NCBI GenBank assembly: GCA_021819135.1
Contig: JAKASE010000004.1
Coordinates: forward strand, 62,001-126,000
Reading direction: 5' to 3'
Length of the DNA stretch: 64,000 nucleotides
Source: Thermoplasmata archaeon
Lineage (GTDB): Archaea > Thermoplasmatota > Thermoplasmata > Lutacidiplasmatales > UBA184
In this document: piece by piece, positions 7,691 to 15,330 of the stretch
How the letters are laid out: each line of letters starts with the position of its first letter
Numbering within the stretch: position 1 is the stretch's first letter
Notes under the pieces: generated by a model
Database searches by the model: none
The model's input: the letters and a program-made list of their open reading frames with translations, nothing else
What the model was told of the DNA's origin: nothing
Translations under genes and position numbers: made by a program

Positions 7691-10600
7691 GTGCATCCCC
7701 GGCCCTTTCCCCGTTCCCGTTCCTTCTCCGGGGTCTGGCTCGGGCTGATCGTCGGGCTCGTCGTCGCGATGATACTCCCGATCGGTCTCGCGAACCCCGG
7801 CCCTCTCCCGTCGGCCCCCCCGCGGAGCGGGACCCTGAGCGTCCCGGGCGACCCGCACGCGCTCGCCCCGCCGGCGGTCACCCCTCTCGCCCCCGCGGCG
7901 GGGATCTCGAGCTCGTCGGCGGGCTCGGTGCTGCGGACCTACTTTCCCAATTACAACGGGACGCTGAACAACAATTTTCCCTGGTCCGTCAGCGGCTGGC
8001 AGATCGGCACGCCGGCGTTCGTCCCGTCCACGGGAGAGCTATGGCTTCCGAACCGCGCAGTCTCGATCCATGGTCTCCCGGCGCCCGGCATCGCCCCGGC
8101 GATCATATACAACGCATCATCGAACCAGTTCATGGGATTCGACCTGGCCGTAGAGAACAGCTCGGCGTTCGCCTTCGATCCGTCCAACGGCGACCTCTAC
8201 TCGGCCGATGTGAACAATGACACCGTGGGCGTCCTGGACGCGACCACCGGCTCGTGGGTGCATCCCGCTATCCCCGTCGGCGTGGCACCCTCCGCTCTCG
8301 CGCTTGACCTGGCGTCGGGTCTCCTCTACGTAGCCAACTCGGGTTCGAACAACGTCACCATCATCGACACGTCGATTCAGGCGGTGGGCCTACCAGGGAT
8401 TGCCGTCGGAAGATCGCCGATTGATCTAGCACTCGACTTACGTGACCATACGCTTTTCATTGCCGACTCAGGAGACTCGTTCCTTGGGACTATCGACATC
8501 CTCACGAACTCCACCGGTCCATCAGCGTCGCTGCAAGGTCCCGCCGGAGGAGTGGCGGTCTCGGCAGTCGCAAACATGGTGGGGGTCACTGTACCTGCTA
8601 GCACTCAGCTCGCCATCCTGAATGCAACAAGCTTGGCAACAAAGTGGCTGCCAGTCGTCGGCCTTGGAGCTCAACCAATCTTCACGAACCAATCTGGACC
8701 GGCTTTCGTTGTGGGAAACTCATCAGGATCCAACTTGATGATCGTAGATTCGTCTACCGGCGTAATCGAAGCAAGCCAAGTGATTGTGGGAAGCGGCGTT
8801 TCCGAACTTGCGTCTGGCCCTTCCTCATCGAGCGTTATCGCATGGGGCTCAGTCACACGGAATCTCACTCTCGTGAGCCTGGCAAGCTTCCGTTCGATAG
8901 CTCACTCCACTACGCTCAGCCCACAGCCTTGGGACACGACCTTCGATCCAGGCACGGGACGCCTGTTCTTGGCGGACACCTTTGGTGAGTCGATTGTTGA
9001 ACTCAACCTGGCGACGGGCTACACTGCGAATCAGTCGATTGTGCCCACCAACGGCGTCTCCTCCGTCGCAGTCGATTCTGGATTGAGCACTCTATACGTC
9101 GGGGAAAGCAACGTCGTTCAGTCGTACGGAGTTCAGACAAGTGCGGTGCAACACTCCAGTGCGCTCATTCCCGGCCGAAATGGACCCCTTCTAGTCGATT
9201 CCGCTGATGGGACACTGTGGGTAGTCAACAGTGTCAGCGGAATCCACGTGCTCAGTCTTTCCACTCTCGCTCCAGTTTTCAACGTGCCAATCCAACCCAC
9301 ACCTGGGACAGAAGACTCCCTTGCGCTCGTTCCACACCTCCACGAAGTCTTCGTTGTTAACGAGAGCGCGGGCATTGTGGAAGCCGTCAATTCATCTGAT
9401 GGAATCATCGAAGACTCGTCGATATCCGCCGGGTCAAGTCCATCCTCAATCGCTTTCGACTCGGGGGACAACGAATTGTACGTCGCGGGCTCCAATCTGA
9501 CGATCGTGGATCCGTCGACTTACGCGATCGTTGTCCCATCAATCCCGCTGGTCGCGCACTCGACCCTTTCCGGTATCACCTATGATCCAAGCCGGGAGTA
9601 CCTCTACCTCACGTCGTATCTGGGGGGTCCGACCTACGCGTCCACTGTTTCCGTCATCGACGGCAGTTCGATTGTAGCGAGCGAAGGCTCGCAGGCGACG
9701 ATGCCCGCCGGAGAGCTCGCGGTGGCCCCGACACCGGTCGCCCTAGGCGGGAGCGGACCGGCCGGGGACTCGATGATCGTCGTCGCGAATGCGCAGTCGG
9801 GGACGCTGAGCGTGATCGCGAGCCCGCCGGTGATCAATGCGTTCACTTCATCACCGAGCTCGATCGATGAGAATCTGACCACACAGTTCATCGTGGATGT
9901 CTCCGGCGGGACCGGCCCGCTATCCACTTCCTATTCCGGCCTGCCGCCGGGCTGCGCAAGCCAGGACCTGCTGACGCTCTCGTGCGCACCCAACCAGAGC
10001 GGCATCTTCACCGTCGTCGCGACCGTGACCGATGCGCTCGGCTACCAGGCTTCCGCCCTGACTACGCTCACGGTGGCATCGGGGCTGAGCGTGCATGCCA
10101 CCTTCATACCTGGTCCCAACGCGGTGCTCGACGTGGGGTCGGTATTGACGGGTCACGCCGGTGCCATCGGAGGGACGCCCCCGTATTCGTTCGCCTGGAA
10201 CTTCGGCGATGGCGGTACGGCCTCGGGGGCGAACGTCAACTATTCCTTCCCGAGCCCGGGGATGTATGCCGTCACCGTCACGGTCACCGACTCGCTCGGG
10301 GAGTCCTCGGGTCGGTCCACGGCCGTCACCGTGAATCCGGATCCTGTCGCTACGATCTCCACATTACCAGCCGCCGAGACGGACCCCAATGTGCCGATGC
10401 AACTGATCGCCGGGATCAGCGGCGGAACCGGTCCCGGGAACGATTCCTGGAGCTTCGGGGACGGAACGAACGGAACCGGGCCGATCGTCTCACACTCATG
10501 GACCGCCGCCGGAACCTACACCGTCCATCTGCACTATGTCGATGTCCTCGGCGTTTCGGCGAACGCCACCATTACCGTCATCGTCAATCCCCCGCTCCAC

Positions 10601-11032
10601 GCGACGTTCTCCGCGAACTCACCGGGGTCCGTGACGACCGTGGGGACCCAGATCGACTTCGTCGCGAACATCACGGGCGGGACCGTACCGTACAATGTCA
10701 CGTGGTCGTTCGCTGACGGTTCGATCGCCTACGGGATGTCGGTAACCCATGGGTATGGCAGCGCCGGTAGCTATGGGGTCGTCGTAGCCGTCGTCGACGC
10801 CGCGGGCGCGCGCTGGAACGCCACCCTGCCGATCCAGATCAGCCCGGGTTCGTCGAGCACCTTGCCCGGCGTCGGGATCGGATCCACTCCCGATGGCGAG
10901 CTTTTCCTGGGCGTCATCGTCGGCGCCGCCATCGGCGCCGTCCTGCTCTATCTTGCCGACCGCTCGCGAAGGCGCGCTCCGCCTCCCCCGTCGCCGTACG
11001 TGCCCCCGGACACATCCACGGGCGAGCACTGA
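7691..11032 (+). CDS. Surface-anchored beta-propeller protein with PKD domains
   Basis: 1,113 residues, exported and anchored. The GTG at 7691 is chosen because a TATA element lies ~27 bases upstream and the product then begins with basic residues and a hydrophobic signal segment (VWLGLIVGLVVAMILPIGL). Residues ~80-700 hold YVTN/NHL-like propeller repeats, each with a 'GxLYVAN...' strand. From ~715 there is one Ig-like and three PKD domains, the latter recognised by 'WNFGDG', 'WSFGDG' and 'WSFADG'. A C-terminal helix (~1066-1090) and a short Arg-rich tail anchor it. Many N-x-S/T sequons fit an N-glycosylated cell-surface protein. Bases about 8,390-9,660 are clearly poorer in G+C than the flanks. 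Adhesion or S-layer-associated binding is the likely role. Confidence 0.88.
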   Translation: MHPRPFPRSRSFSGVWLGLIVGLVVAMILPIGLANPGPLPSAPPRSGTLSVPGDPHALAPPAVTPLAPAAGISSSSAGSVLRTYFPNYNGTLNNNFPWSVSGWQIGTPAFVPSTGELWLPNRAVSIHGLPAPGIAPAIIYNASSNQFMGFDLAVENSSAFAFDPSNGDLYSADVNNDTVGVLDATTGSWVHPAIPVGVAPSALALDLASGLLYVANSGSNNVTIIDTSIQAVGLPGIAVGRSPIDLALDLRDHTLFIADSGDSFLGTIDILTNSTGPSASLQGPAGGVAVSAVANMVGVTVPASTQLAILNATSLATKWLPVVGLGAQPIFTNQSGPAFVVGNSSGSNLMIVDSSTGVIEASQVIVGSGVSELASGPSSSSVIAWGSVTRNLTLVSLASFRSIAHSTTLSPQPWDTTFDPGTGRLFLADTFGESIVELNLATGYTANQSIVPTNGVSSVAVDSGLSTLYVGESNVVQSYGVQTSAVQHSSALIPGRNGPLLVDSADGTLWVVNSVSGIHVLSLSTLAPVFNVPIQPTPGTEDSLALVPHLHEVFVVNESAGIVEAVNSSDGIIEDSSISAGSSPSSIAFDSGDNELYVAGSNLTIVDPSTYAIVVPSIPLVAHSTLSGITYDPSREYLYLTSYLGGPTYASTVSVIDGSSIVASEGSQATMPAGELAVAPTPVALGGSGPAGDSMIVVANAQSGTLSVIASPPVINAFTSSPSSIDENLTTQFIVDVSGGTGPLSTSYSGLPPGCASQDLLTLSCAPNQSGIFTVVATVTDALGYQASALTTLTVASGLSVHATFIPGPNAVLDVGSVLTGHAGAIGGTPPYSFAWNFGDGGTASGANVNYSFPSPGMYAVTVTVTDSLGESSGRSTAVTVNPDPVATISTLPAAETDPNVPMQLIAGISGGTGPGNDSWSFGDGTNGTGPIVSHSWTAAGTYTVHLHYVDVLGVSANATITVIVNPPLHATFSANSPGSVTTVGTQIDFVANITGGTVPYNVTWSFADGSIAYGMSVTHGYGSAGSYGVVVAVVDAAGARWNATLPIQISPGSSSTLPGVGIGSTPDGELFLGVIVGAAIGAVLLYLADRSRRRAPPPPSPYVPPDTSTGEH
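8390..9660 (+). other. Low-G+C segment inside the propeller gene
   Basis: Two 60-base lines I counted here (8641-8700, 8761-8820) are 55% and 57% G+C, with third codon positions often A or T, whereas the PKD half returns to the window's usual ~70%. The reading frame stays open throughout. The segment covers most of the propeller blades. Confidence 0.6.
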
Positions 11033-11049
11033 ACCGTTCGCGTTTGCGT

Positions 11050-11523
11050 TCAGTCCCGGTGAAGGGGCCGTCCGTCGATGCCGCCCCAGGAGAACGCGTA
11101 CCGTACCGGAACGCGGCGGAGCCGGTGCGTCCAGTAGTCGCACTGGGTGCAACGCTGTCCCAGGACCACCGTCTCATCGGAGAGCGTGCGGTTGCGGATC
11201 GGGGCCAGCGTGGCCCCGCAGACCGGGCACCGCAGGAGCGGACGCGGATCCTCCCGCTCCGTGTAGCGCACGGTCATCCGGACGCCGGGCACGGCGACCA
11301 CGAGGCGTCGAAGCCGGGCCCCGCCGATCGTCGCGAGGGGCTCCTCCCGTCTCATCTGCCGCAGGAGCGCCTCTCGGAACTCGACCTGCGAGGCGAACGT
11401 CGCCTTGCCGCCCCGGACGACTCGCCGGGCGATCCGCTGAACCAGCTCCGCCGCCGGACGTCGGAACTTCACCGACGCCGCGGACTCAGCCGGCCGCTCG
11501 CCCGTGACTTCCTTCTCGGACAC
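11050..11523 (-). CDS. C4 zinc-binding protein downstream of MCM-like ATPase
   Basis: About 157 residues from a GTG at 11523, which places the start inside the last 38 bases of the upstream ATPase gene; longer in-frame starts would overlap it further. The N-terminal half is basic and helical (Arg-rich, likely nucleic-acid contacting). The C-terminal third carries C-P-V-C (residues 99-102) and C-T-Q-C (125-128), a zinc ribbon with a 22-residue spacing. I do not recognise the family. The overlap means translational coupling with the AAA+ ATPase, so the two probably work together, perhaps with the ribbon as a DNA or partner-binding part. Convergent to the propeller gene, 17 bases away. Confidence 0.7.
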   Translation of the reverse strand: MSEKEVTGERPAESAASVKFRRPAAELVQRIARRVVRGGKATFASQVEFREALLRQMRREEPLATIGGARLRRLVVAVPGVRMTVRYTEREDPRPLLRCPVCGATLAPIRNRTLSDETVVLGQRCTQCDYWTHRLRRVPVRYAFSWGGIDGRPLHRD

Positions 11524-12940
11524 GGATCTCCTCCTCGTAGAAGCGGCGGGCCAGATCGACCTCGAGCGTGCCGATGTCAAGCGACTCGCGGCTCGGCTCG
11601 GCGAAGTACCGCAGCAGGGCCGCGGCGGCCGCGAGACGTACCGCGCGCAGCTTGAGCCGGGGCGAGAACTTCGGGTACGTGGTCACCTTGAGCGCTCGCT
11701 CGGAGACCTCGCGGAGGCGGTCATAGAGCGTGCGGTCGAGGCGGACGGGCCGTCGCTTGAAGCGGCCCGCGACGAGCGGGTGGCCGGTTTCGATCGCATG
11801 GACCAGGACCATGTGGTCGCGGATCCGGCGGGCGAGAGGGAAGTCCATCTCTCCGAGCTCGAGCCGTTCGGCGCTCGCCTCCACGGCTCGGAAGCGGGCC
11901 CGGGTCATCGGGTGGAACCGCAGCAGCATCCGGTCCTCGAGGGCGGCGAAGTTCGGGTCCCCGATCGTCGTCCAGTAGTCCTGGGCCCCGGCGGTGCGGA
12001 CGTTGTAGTTCACGGAGAAGAACGAACGGAAGGTGTAGGGACCGACCGTGCCGAGCGTCGTTTCCCACTTCACCTCGCGCTGCTCCATGACGAGCTTGAG
12101 GGGCTCGACCATCCCGCGGTACTTGAACCAGTCATTGAACTCTGGAACGATGAAGTTGAACGTGCGTCCCGAGTACGACGCCCCGACGCGGAGGAACTGG
12201 ACCGGGGTGATGCCCCCGCAGTAGCGGTTGCGGCCGGGTAGGCCGTGAGGAGGGACCCCGCTCCTCGGGTTGCCCCGGACGAGGTCGTCGATCGAGAACG
12301 TCTTCCCGGTCCCCGGCGGACCGAAGAGGGCGAGGTGGAACCCGGTCGAACCGGTCGTCCGACCCGTCGGCGCGATCAGGGGCGCGTCGGCCAGAGCGTA
12401 CTGCTGGAGGATGGAGATCAGCGAGTCGAAGTAGATCTCCTCCCCGAACAGGTCGCGCAGATAGTCGGCGAGCCGGTCGACGTGGAAGCTCCGGCCGAAC
12501 GCGATCGTCTCGTCGAGCCGGTCCCGGAGCACTTCCCGGAGGTGATCGATGAACTCCGAGTCCATCGATCGGATCTCGGCCCGCTCGTCCGGCACCGGCA
12601 TCACCGGGCCCGTCTCGGGGCTCTCCGACCGCTCCGCCTCGTCGGTGAGGAGCGCATGGAGATCCTCCGGGTACGGTACCTGGTAGGTCCGGTCCCCCCC
12701 GCCCGTCAGGGCCTCCACCAGGAGCCCCCGCTTCTTGAGCCGGGTCAGGAGCCGGCTCGGGTCCTCGAAGATCCGGTCGTGGAGGAGCCGCGCCCGAAGC
12801 TCGGAGAGCCGGAAGCGGGCGGGCTGGGTCGCCACGCCCCGGAGCGTACGTCGGCGGTCGGAGTCCTGGATCAGGTTCGCCAGCACCCGCGCGAGCGGTA
12901 CTTCCGACGCGCTCAGCTCGACCGACGCGGGGGCGGCCAC
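11486..12940 (-). CDS. MCM-like AAA+ ATPase
   Basis: 484 residues from GTG 12940. That start is preferred because the TATA-like element at 12964-12972 lies 28 bases upstream; ATGs at 12982 and 13000 are alternatives. The N-terminal ~100 residues look like a winged-helix region. Walker A is G-P-P-G-T-G-K-T at 207-214. Downstream, IVPEFND (263-269) followed by VMEQ aligns with the MCM Walker B/presensor pattern (DEFDK...AMEQ), but the first Walker B acidic residue is Pro here. VNYN resembles sensor 1, and 'LEDRMLLRF' resembles the MCM arginine-finger segment. This places it near the MCM/MoxR side of AAA+ proteins as a divergent member. It overlaps a zinc protein downstream and is divergent from an Hjc-like nuclease, so a DNA repair or replication role is inferred. 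Confidence 0.75.
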   Translation of the reverse strand: MAAPASVELSASEVPLARVLANLIQDSDRRRTLRGVATQPARFRLSELRARLLHDRIFEDPSRLLTRLKKRGLLVEALTGGGDRTYQVPYPEDLHALLTDEAERSESPETGPVMPVPDERAEIRSMDSEFIDHLREVLRDRLDETIAFGRSFHVDRLADYLRDLFGEEIYFDSLISILQQYALADAPLIAPTGRTTGSTGFHLALFGPPGTGKTFSIDDLVRGNPRSGVPPHGLPGRNRYCGGITPVQFLRVGASYSGRTFNFIVPEFNDWFKYRGMVEPLKLVMEQREVKWETTLGTVGPYTFRSFFSVNYNVRTAGAQDYWTTIGDPNFAALEDRMLLRFHPMTRARFRAVEASAERLELGEMDFPLARRIRDHMVLVHAIETGHPLVAGRFKRRPVRLDRTLYDRLREVSERALKVTTYPKFSPRLKLRAVRLAAAAALLRYFAEPSRESLDIGTLEVDLARRFYEEEIRVREGSHGRAAG

Positions 12941-12963
12941 CGTATGCCGGTAGTCGCGGGCGG

Positions 12964-12972
12964 CCTTATAGG
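12964..12972. promoter_or_regulatory. Shared bidirectional TATA element
   Basis: CCTTATAGG reads on the other strand as CCTATAAGG. Its centre (12968) is 31 bases before the ATG of the nuclease gene (12999, plus strand) and 28 bases before the GTG of the AAA+ gene (12940, minus strand), so one box could serve both leaderless transcripts. Confidence 0.5.
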
Positions 12973-12998
12973 TGAGCAGCATCCGAGGGGAGAGCGAC

Positions 12999-13553
12999 AT
13001 GGTCGGCCGGGGCTTTACCGGATACGAGCGGGAGCTTCGCAATCTTCTCGAGGGCGATCCTCCGAGCGTGCGGGCCTACAGCCGTTCGCTGCCCCCCGCG
13101 GAACGTTCGGAGTTCGAGCGCCTCATCGACGGGCCGTTCCTCGTGATCCGGGGGGCCGGTTCGCTCGGGCTCGACCTGGTCGCGATGCGCTGGGGGCTCT
13201 CGTTCCCGATCGAGGTGAAGGCCTCGTCGGAGCCGGTGATCCGGTTCACCGCCGCGAGCGGCCGCGCGAACGCCCAGCTCGCCTCGCACCGGAAGGCGAT
13301 CTCGCAGGCGGGGCTCGCCGTGCTCTACGCGTACCGGCGGCTTGGCCTCCGCTCGGAGGAGAGCTGGCGGATCTTTCTCGGGAGCGACCCCCCGGCCAAG
13401 GGGGCACTGAAGTGGCTGTGCCGGCGCCTGCCTCCCATCGGGGAGACGCGCGAGGGGAACGGGATCCTCCGGTGGGAGGAGGGCCAGCGGCTCTCGGAGT
13501 TCCTCACGGTCTCGCGGACGCTGTTCGAGTCGGACGGAGGCGGAACTCCCTGA
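12999..13553 (+). CDS. Hjc-like Holliday junction resolvase-family nuclease
   Basis: 184 residues. The pattern of archaeal Hjc is present: an N-terminal Glu in 'GYERELRNLL' (E10/E12), then 'VIRGAGS' followed by LDLVA (D59) and I-E-V-K-A-S (E72, K74), the PD-(D/E)xK metal site. A ~25-residue stretch between the first helix and the VIR strand and a long C-terminal extension make it larger than typical Hjc (~120-140 residues). ATG 12999 is chosen because it follows the TATA element by 31 bases; its first two bases overlap the alternative ATG of the opposite gene. Expected to cut branched DNA. The context with an MCM-like ATPase supports a recombination or repair role; substrate specificity is not provable here. 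Confidence 0.78.
   Translation: MVGRGFTGYERELRNLLEGDPPSVRAYSRSLPPAERSEFERLIDGPFLVIRGAGSLGLDLVAMRWGLSFPIEVKASSEPVIRFTAASGRANAQLASHRKAISQAGLAVLYAYRRLGLRSEESWRIFLGSDPPAKGALKWLCRRLPPIGETREGNGILRWEEGQRLSEFLTVSRTLFESDGGGTP
13535..13552 (+). promoter_or_regulatory. Shine-Dalgarno and CTG start of thiolase gene
   Basis: GGAGG (13536-13540) lies 9 bases before CTG 13550. The CTG overlaps the TGA stop of the nuclease gene as CTGA. No ATG, GTG or TTG in this frame lies between 13475 and 13550, and the thiolase N-terminal strand begins immediately after. Confidence 0.55.
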
Positions 13554-14683
13554 CGGTCCAAGTCGCGGCGATCGGAAGGGCCCGATTCGGCAAGCGGCCC
13601 GAGGGGCTCATTGAGCTCGCGTCCGAGGCCGCGTCGGCCGCCCTCGAGGGGGTCGGCCGGAAGTCGATCGACCTCCTGGTCGCCGGGACCATGCTCGCCC
13701 ACGGACCGTACGGCCCGGAGGCGTTCCTCCCCCGGCTCGCGGGACGCCTGAGCCTCGAGTCGGCGAACGGCCTGCGCGTTGAGTCCGCGAGCGCGACCGG
13801 CGCGATGGCGTTCCATGCCGCGGTCCTGGCCCTGGAATCCGGACGGTTCGAGCGCGCACTCGTGGTCGCGGCCGAGAAGATGACCGACCGACCGACGTCG
13901 GTGATCACGAAGGAGCTCTCCGCTTCCCTGCACACCAGCGAGGTCGCCACCGGCGCGACGATGCCGGCGCTCGCCGCGTTGGTGGTCTCGCAGTACCTCG
14001 ATCGGTACCACCTCCCGGCTACCGTGGTGGACCGGGCCACGGTGCATGCACGAGAGATGGCGGCCCGCAACCCCTACGCCCACTTCCAAAAGCCGGTGAC
14101 GCTCGAAGAGGTCGGAGCGAGCCGGCCGGTCTCCCTCCCGCTCCGGCTCCTGCACTGTTCGGCGATCTCGGACGGGGCGACCGCGGTCGTCCTCGAGCGC
14201 GGCAAGGGCCCCGCGACGGTCCTCGGCCTCGGACAGGGGTTCGACGCGTTCCGGGTCGTCGACCGACCGGACCTCTCCACGTTCACCGCGACGCGCCTGG
14301 CCGCGCGCCAGGCGTACGAGGCCGCCCACCTGACCCGGAAGGAGCTCGAGGTCCTCGAGGTCCACGACGCCTTCTCGCCGTTCGGGATGATCCATCTCGA
14401 GGACCTCGGCATCTGCGGTCCGGGGGAAGGTCCGTCGTGGTTCGAGAAAGGATGGACCTCGCTCGAGGGTCGACTCCCGGTGAACCCGAGCGGCGGCGTG
14501 ATCGGTCGGGGTCACCCGGTGGCCGCCTCGGGGCTCTGCGAGATCGCCGAGGTCGCCCTCCAGCTCCGGGGGGAGGCCGAGAAGCACGCGGTCCACCGCC
14601 GACCCAAGGTGGGCCTCGCGCACGCGATCAGCGGGATCGGCTCGCACAACTTCGTCACGATCCTCGGAAGGGAGGCCTCGTGA
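13550..14683 (+). CDS. Thiolase-fold acyltransferase lacking the nucleophilic Cys
   Basis: 377 residues of the archaeal thiolase family (acetyl-CoA C-acyltransferase or SCP-x-like). The first strand 'VAAIGRARFGKRPEG', the 'HDAFSPFGMIHLEDLG' motif and the catalytic His loop 'NPSGGVIGRGHPVAASG' are all present. At the site where the family has VEnACAtG, this protein reads V-E-S-A-S-A-T-G, so the covalent nucleophile Cys is Ser81 (AGC, 13790-13792). Activity may be lost or altered. The start seems to be CTG 13550 with a good Shine-Dalgarno; the only canonical alternative is GTG 13472, 26 codons earlier and deep inside the nuclease gene. It overlaps the next DUF35 gene by 4 bases, the usual archaeal pair in which DUF35 holds thiolase to HMG-CoA synthase. 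Confidence 0.85.
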   Translation: MTVQVAAIGRARFGKRPEGLIELASEAASAALEGVGRKSIDLLVAGTMLAHGPYGPEAFLPRLAGRLSLESANGLRVESASATGAMAFHAAVLALESGRFERALVVAAEKMTDRPTSVITKELSASLHTSEVATGATMPALAALVVSQYLDRYHLPATVVDRATVHAREMAARNPYAHFQKPVTLEEVGASRPVSLPLRLLHCSAISDGATAVVLERGKGPATVLGLGQGFDAFRVVDRPDLSTFTATRLAARQAYEAAHLTRKELEVLEVHDAFSPFGMIHLEDLGICGPGEGPSWFEKGWTSLEGRLPVNPSGGVIGRGHPVAASGLCEIAEVALQLRGEAEKHAVHRRPKVGLAHAISGIGSHNFVTILGREAS

Positions 14684-15084
14684 CCCCGTCGGCCGAGACG
14701 CTCGAGCTCTACCGGTGCGACAACTGTCAGTGGCGCTACGCGCCCACCGACAGCCCCTGTCCCCACTGTGGCGCTCCGAAGCGTACCCCGTTCGAGGCAT
14801 CGGCGCTCGGCCGGGTGGCGGCCGCCACCGAGCTCGTGAATCCGTCGGAAGGATGGCCGGCCCCGCATCGCCTCGCCCTGGTCGAGCTGAGCGAATCGGT
14901 CCGGCTCCTCGCGATCATGGACGAGAGGCTCCCCGCCGTAGGATCGGTGGTCTCGGTGCGAAAGGACGGCGAGATCTACCGGGCCCGGACGGAGCCGGCG
15001 CCTCCTCCGGCCCCGGTGGGACGCGGGGAGGGGGAGTCTCCGAGGGCCGGGGCGTCCGACCCCTCTTTTGAACCCCCGAGGTGA
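14680..15084 (+). CDS. DUF35 zinc-ribbon/OB-fold acyl-CoA partner protein
   Basis: 134 residues. An N-terminal zinc ribbon (C-D-N-C, then C-P-H-C at about residues 13-34) is followed by an OB-fold with the usual 'GRVAAATELV' strand, the DUF35 architecture. In methanogens this protein channels acetoacetyl-CoA between thiolase and HMG-CoA synthase at the head of the mevalonate pathway. The GTG overlaps the thiolase stop (GTGA). The Pro/Gly/Ser-rich C-terminal ~25 residues carry no fold and are encoded by DNA that is also, on the other strand, the 3' part and intron of tRNA-Ser. No HMG-CoA synthase gene is in the window. Confidence 0.85.
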   Translation: MTPSAETLELYRCDNCQWRYAPTDSPCPHCGAPKRTPFEASALGRVAAATELVNPSEGWPAPHRLALVELSESVRLLAIMDERLPAVGSVVSVRKDGEIYRARTEPAPPPAPVGRGEGESPRAGASDPSFEPPR

Positions 15085-15136
15085 AACCACCACTGGATTA
15101 GCAATCCAGCGCCTTACCGGGCTGGGCTATCCCCGC
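15022..15136 (-). tRNA. tRNA-Ser(GCU) with T-loop intron
   Basis: Removing 31 bases gives an 84-nt class II tRNA: acceptor GCGGGGA/TCCCCGC (7 of 7 paired), D arm GCC/GGC, anticodon stem CTGGA/TCCAG with loop TTGCTAA (anticodon GCU), long variable arm GGTG/CACC, T stem GGGGG/CCCCC with loop TTCAAAT, and discriminator G73 as expected for Ser. CCA is not encoded. The 3' half overlaps the end of the DUF35 gene on the opposite strand by 63 bases. An A/T-rich element (about 15160-15170) lies ~30 bases upstream as a probable promoter. Confidence 0.88.
15036..15066 (-). other. tRNA-Ser intron at position 59/60
   Basis: The 31-nt intron interrupts the T loop after TTCAAA. The junctions fold as a bulge-helix-bulge: outer helix GGGGG/CCCCC (the T stem), a short central helix UUCA/GGAG (U-G, U-A, C-G, one A-G mismatch), 3-nt bulges AAA and ACU with cuts AA^A and AC^U, and inner intron helix GAGGG/CCCUC. 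Confidence 0.8.
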
Positions 15137-15330
15137 GCGTTCCGGGCGAGCCATGCCCTCCTCAATAACCCTTCGCAAATCCGGCGCGGCGCCGCGGCCG
15201 CGCCGCAAGCTCTCGGAGTCCCCTGTGGTCGGGCATGCCTCGAGAGGGGGCCCTCGATCGCGAACCGGGACTCTGTCAACCCCCAGACAAAGGTTTGAGG
15301 GCGAGGTCCGTCCATCGTGCGGGCCGTCCC

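Noticed and set aside
12245-13549. Long N-terminal extension of the thiolase frame
   Set aside because: The extension lies across the AAA+ and nuclease genes and is Arg/Pro/Gly-rich; thiolase homology begins only at 13550.
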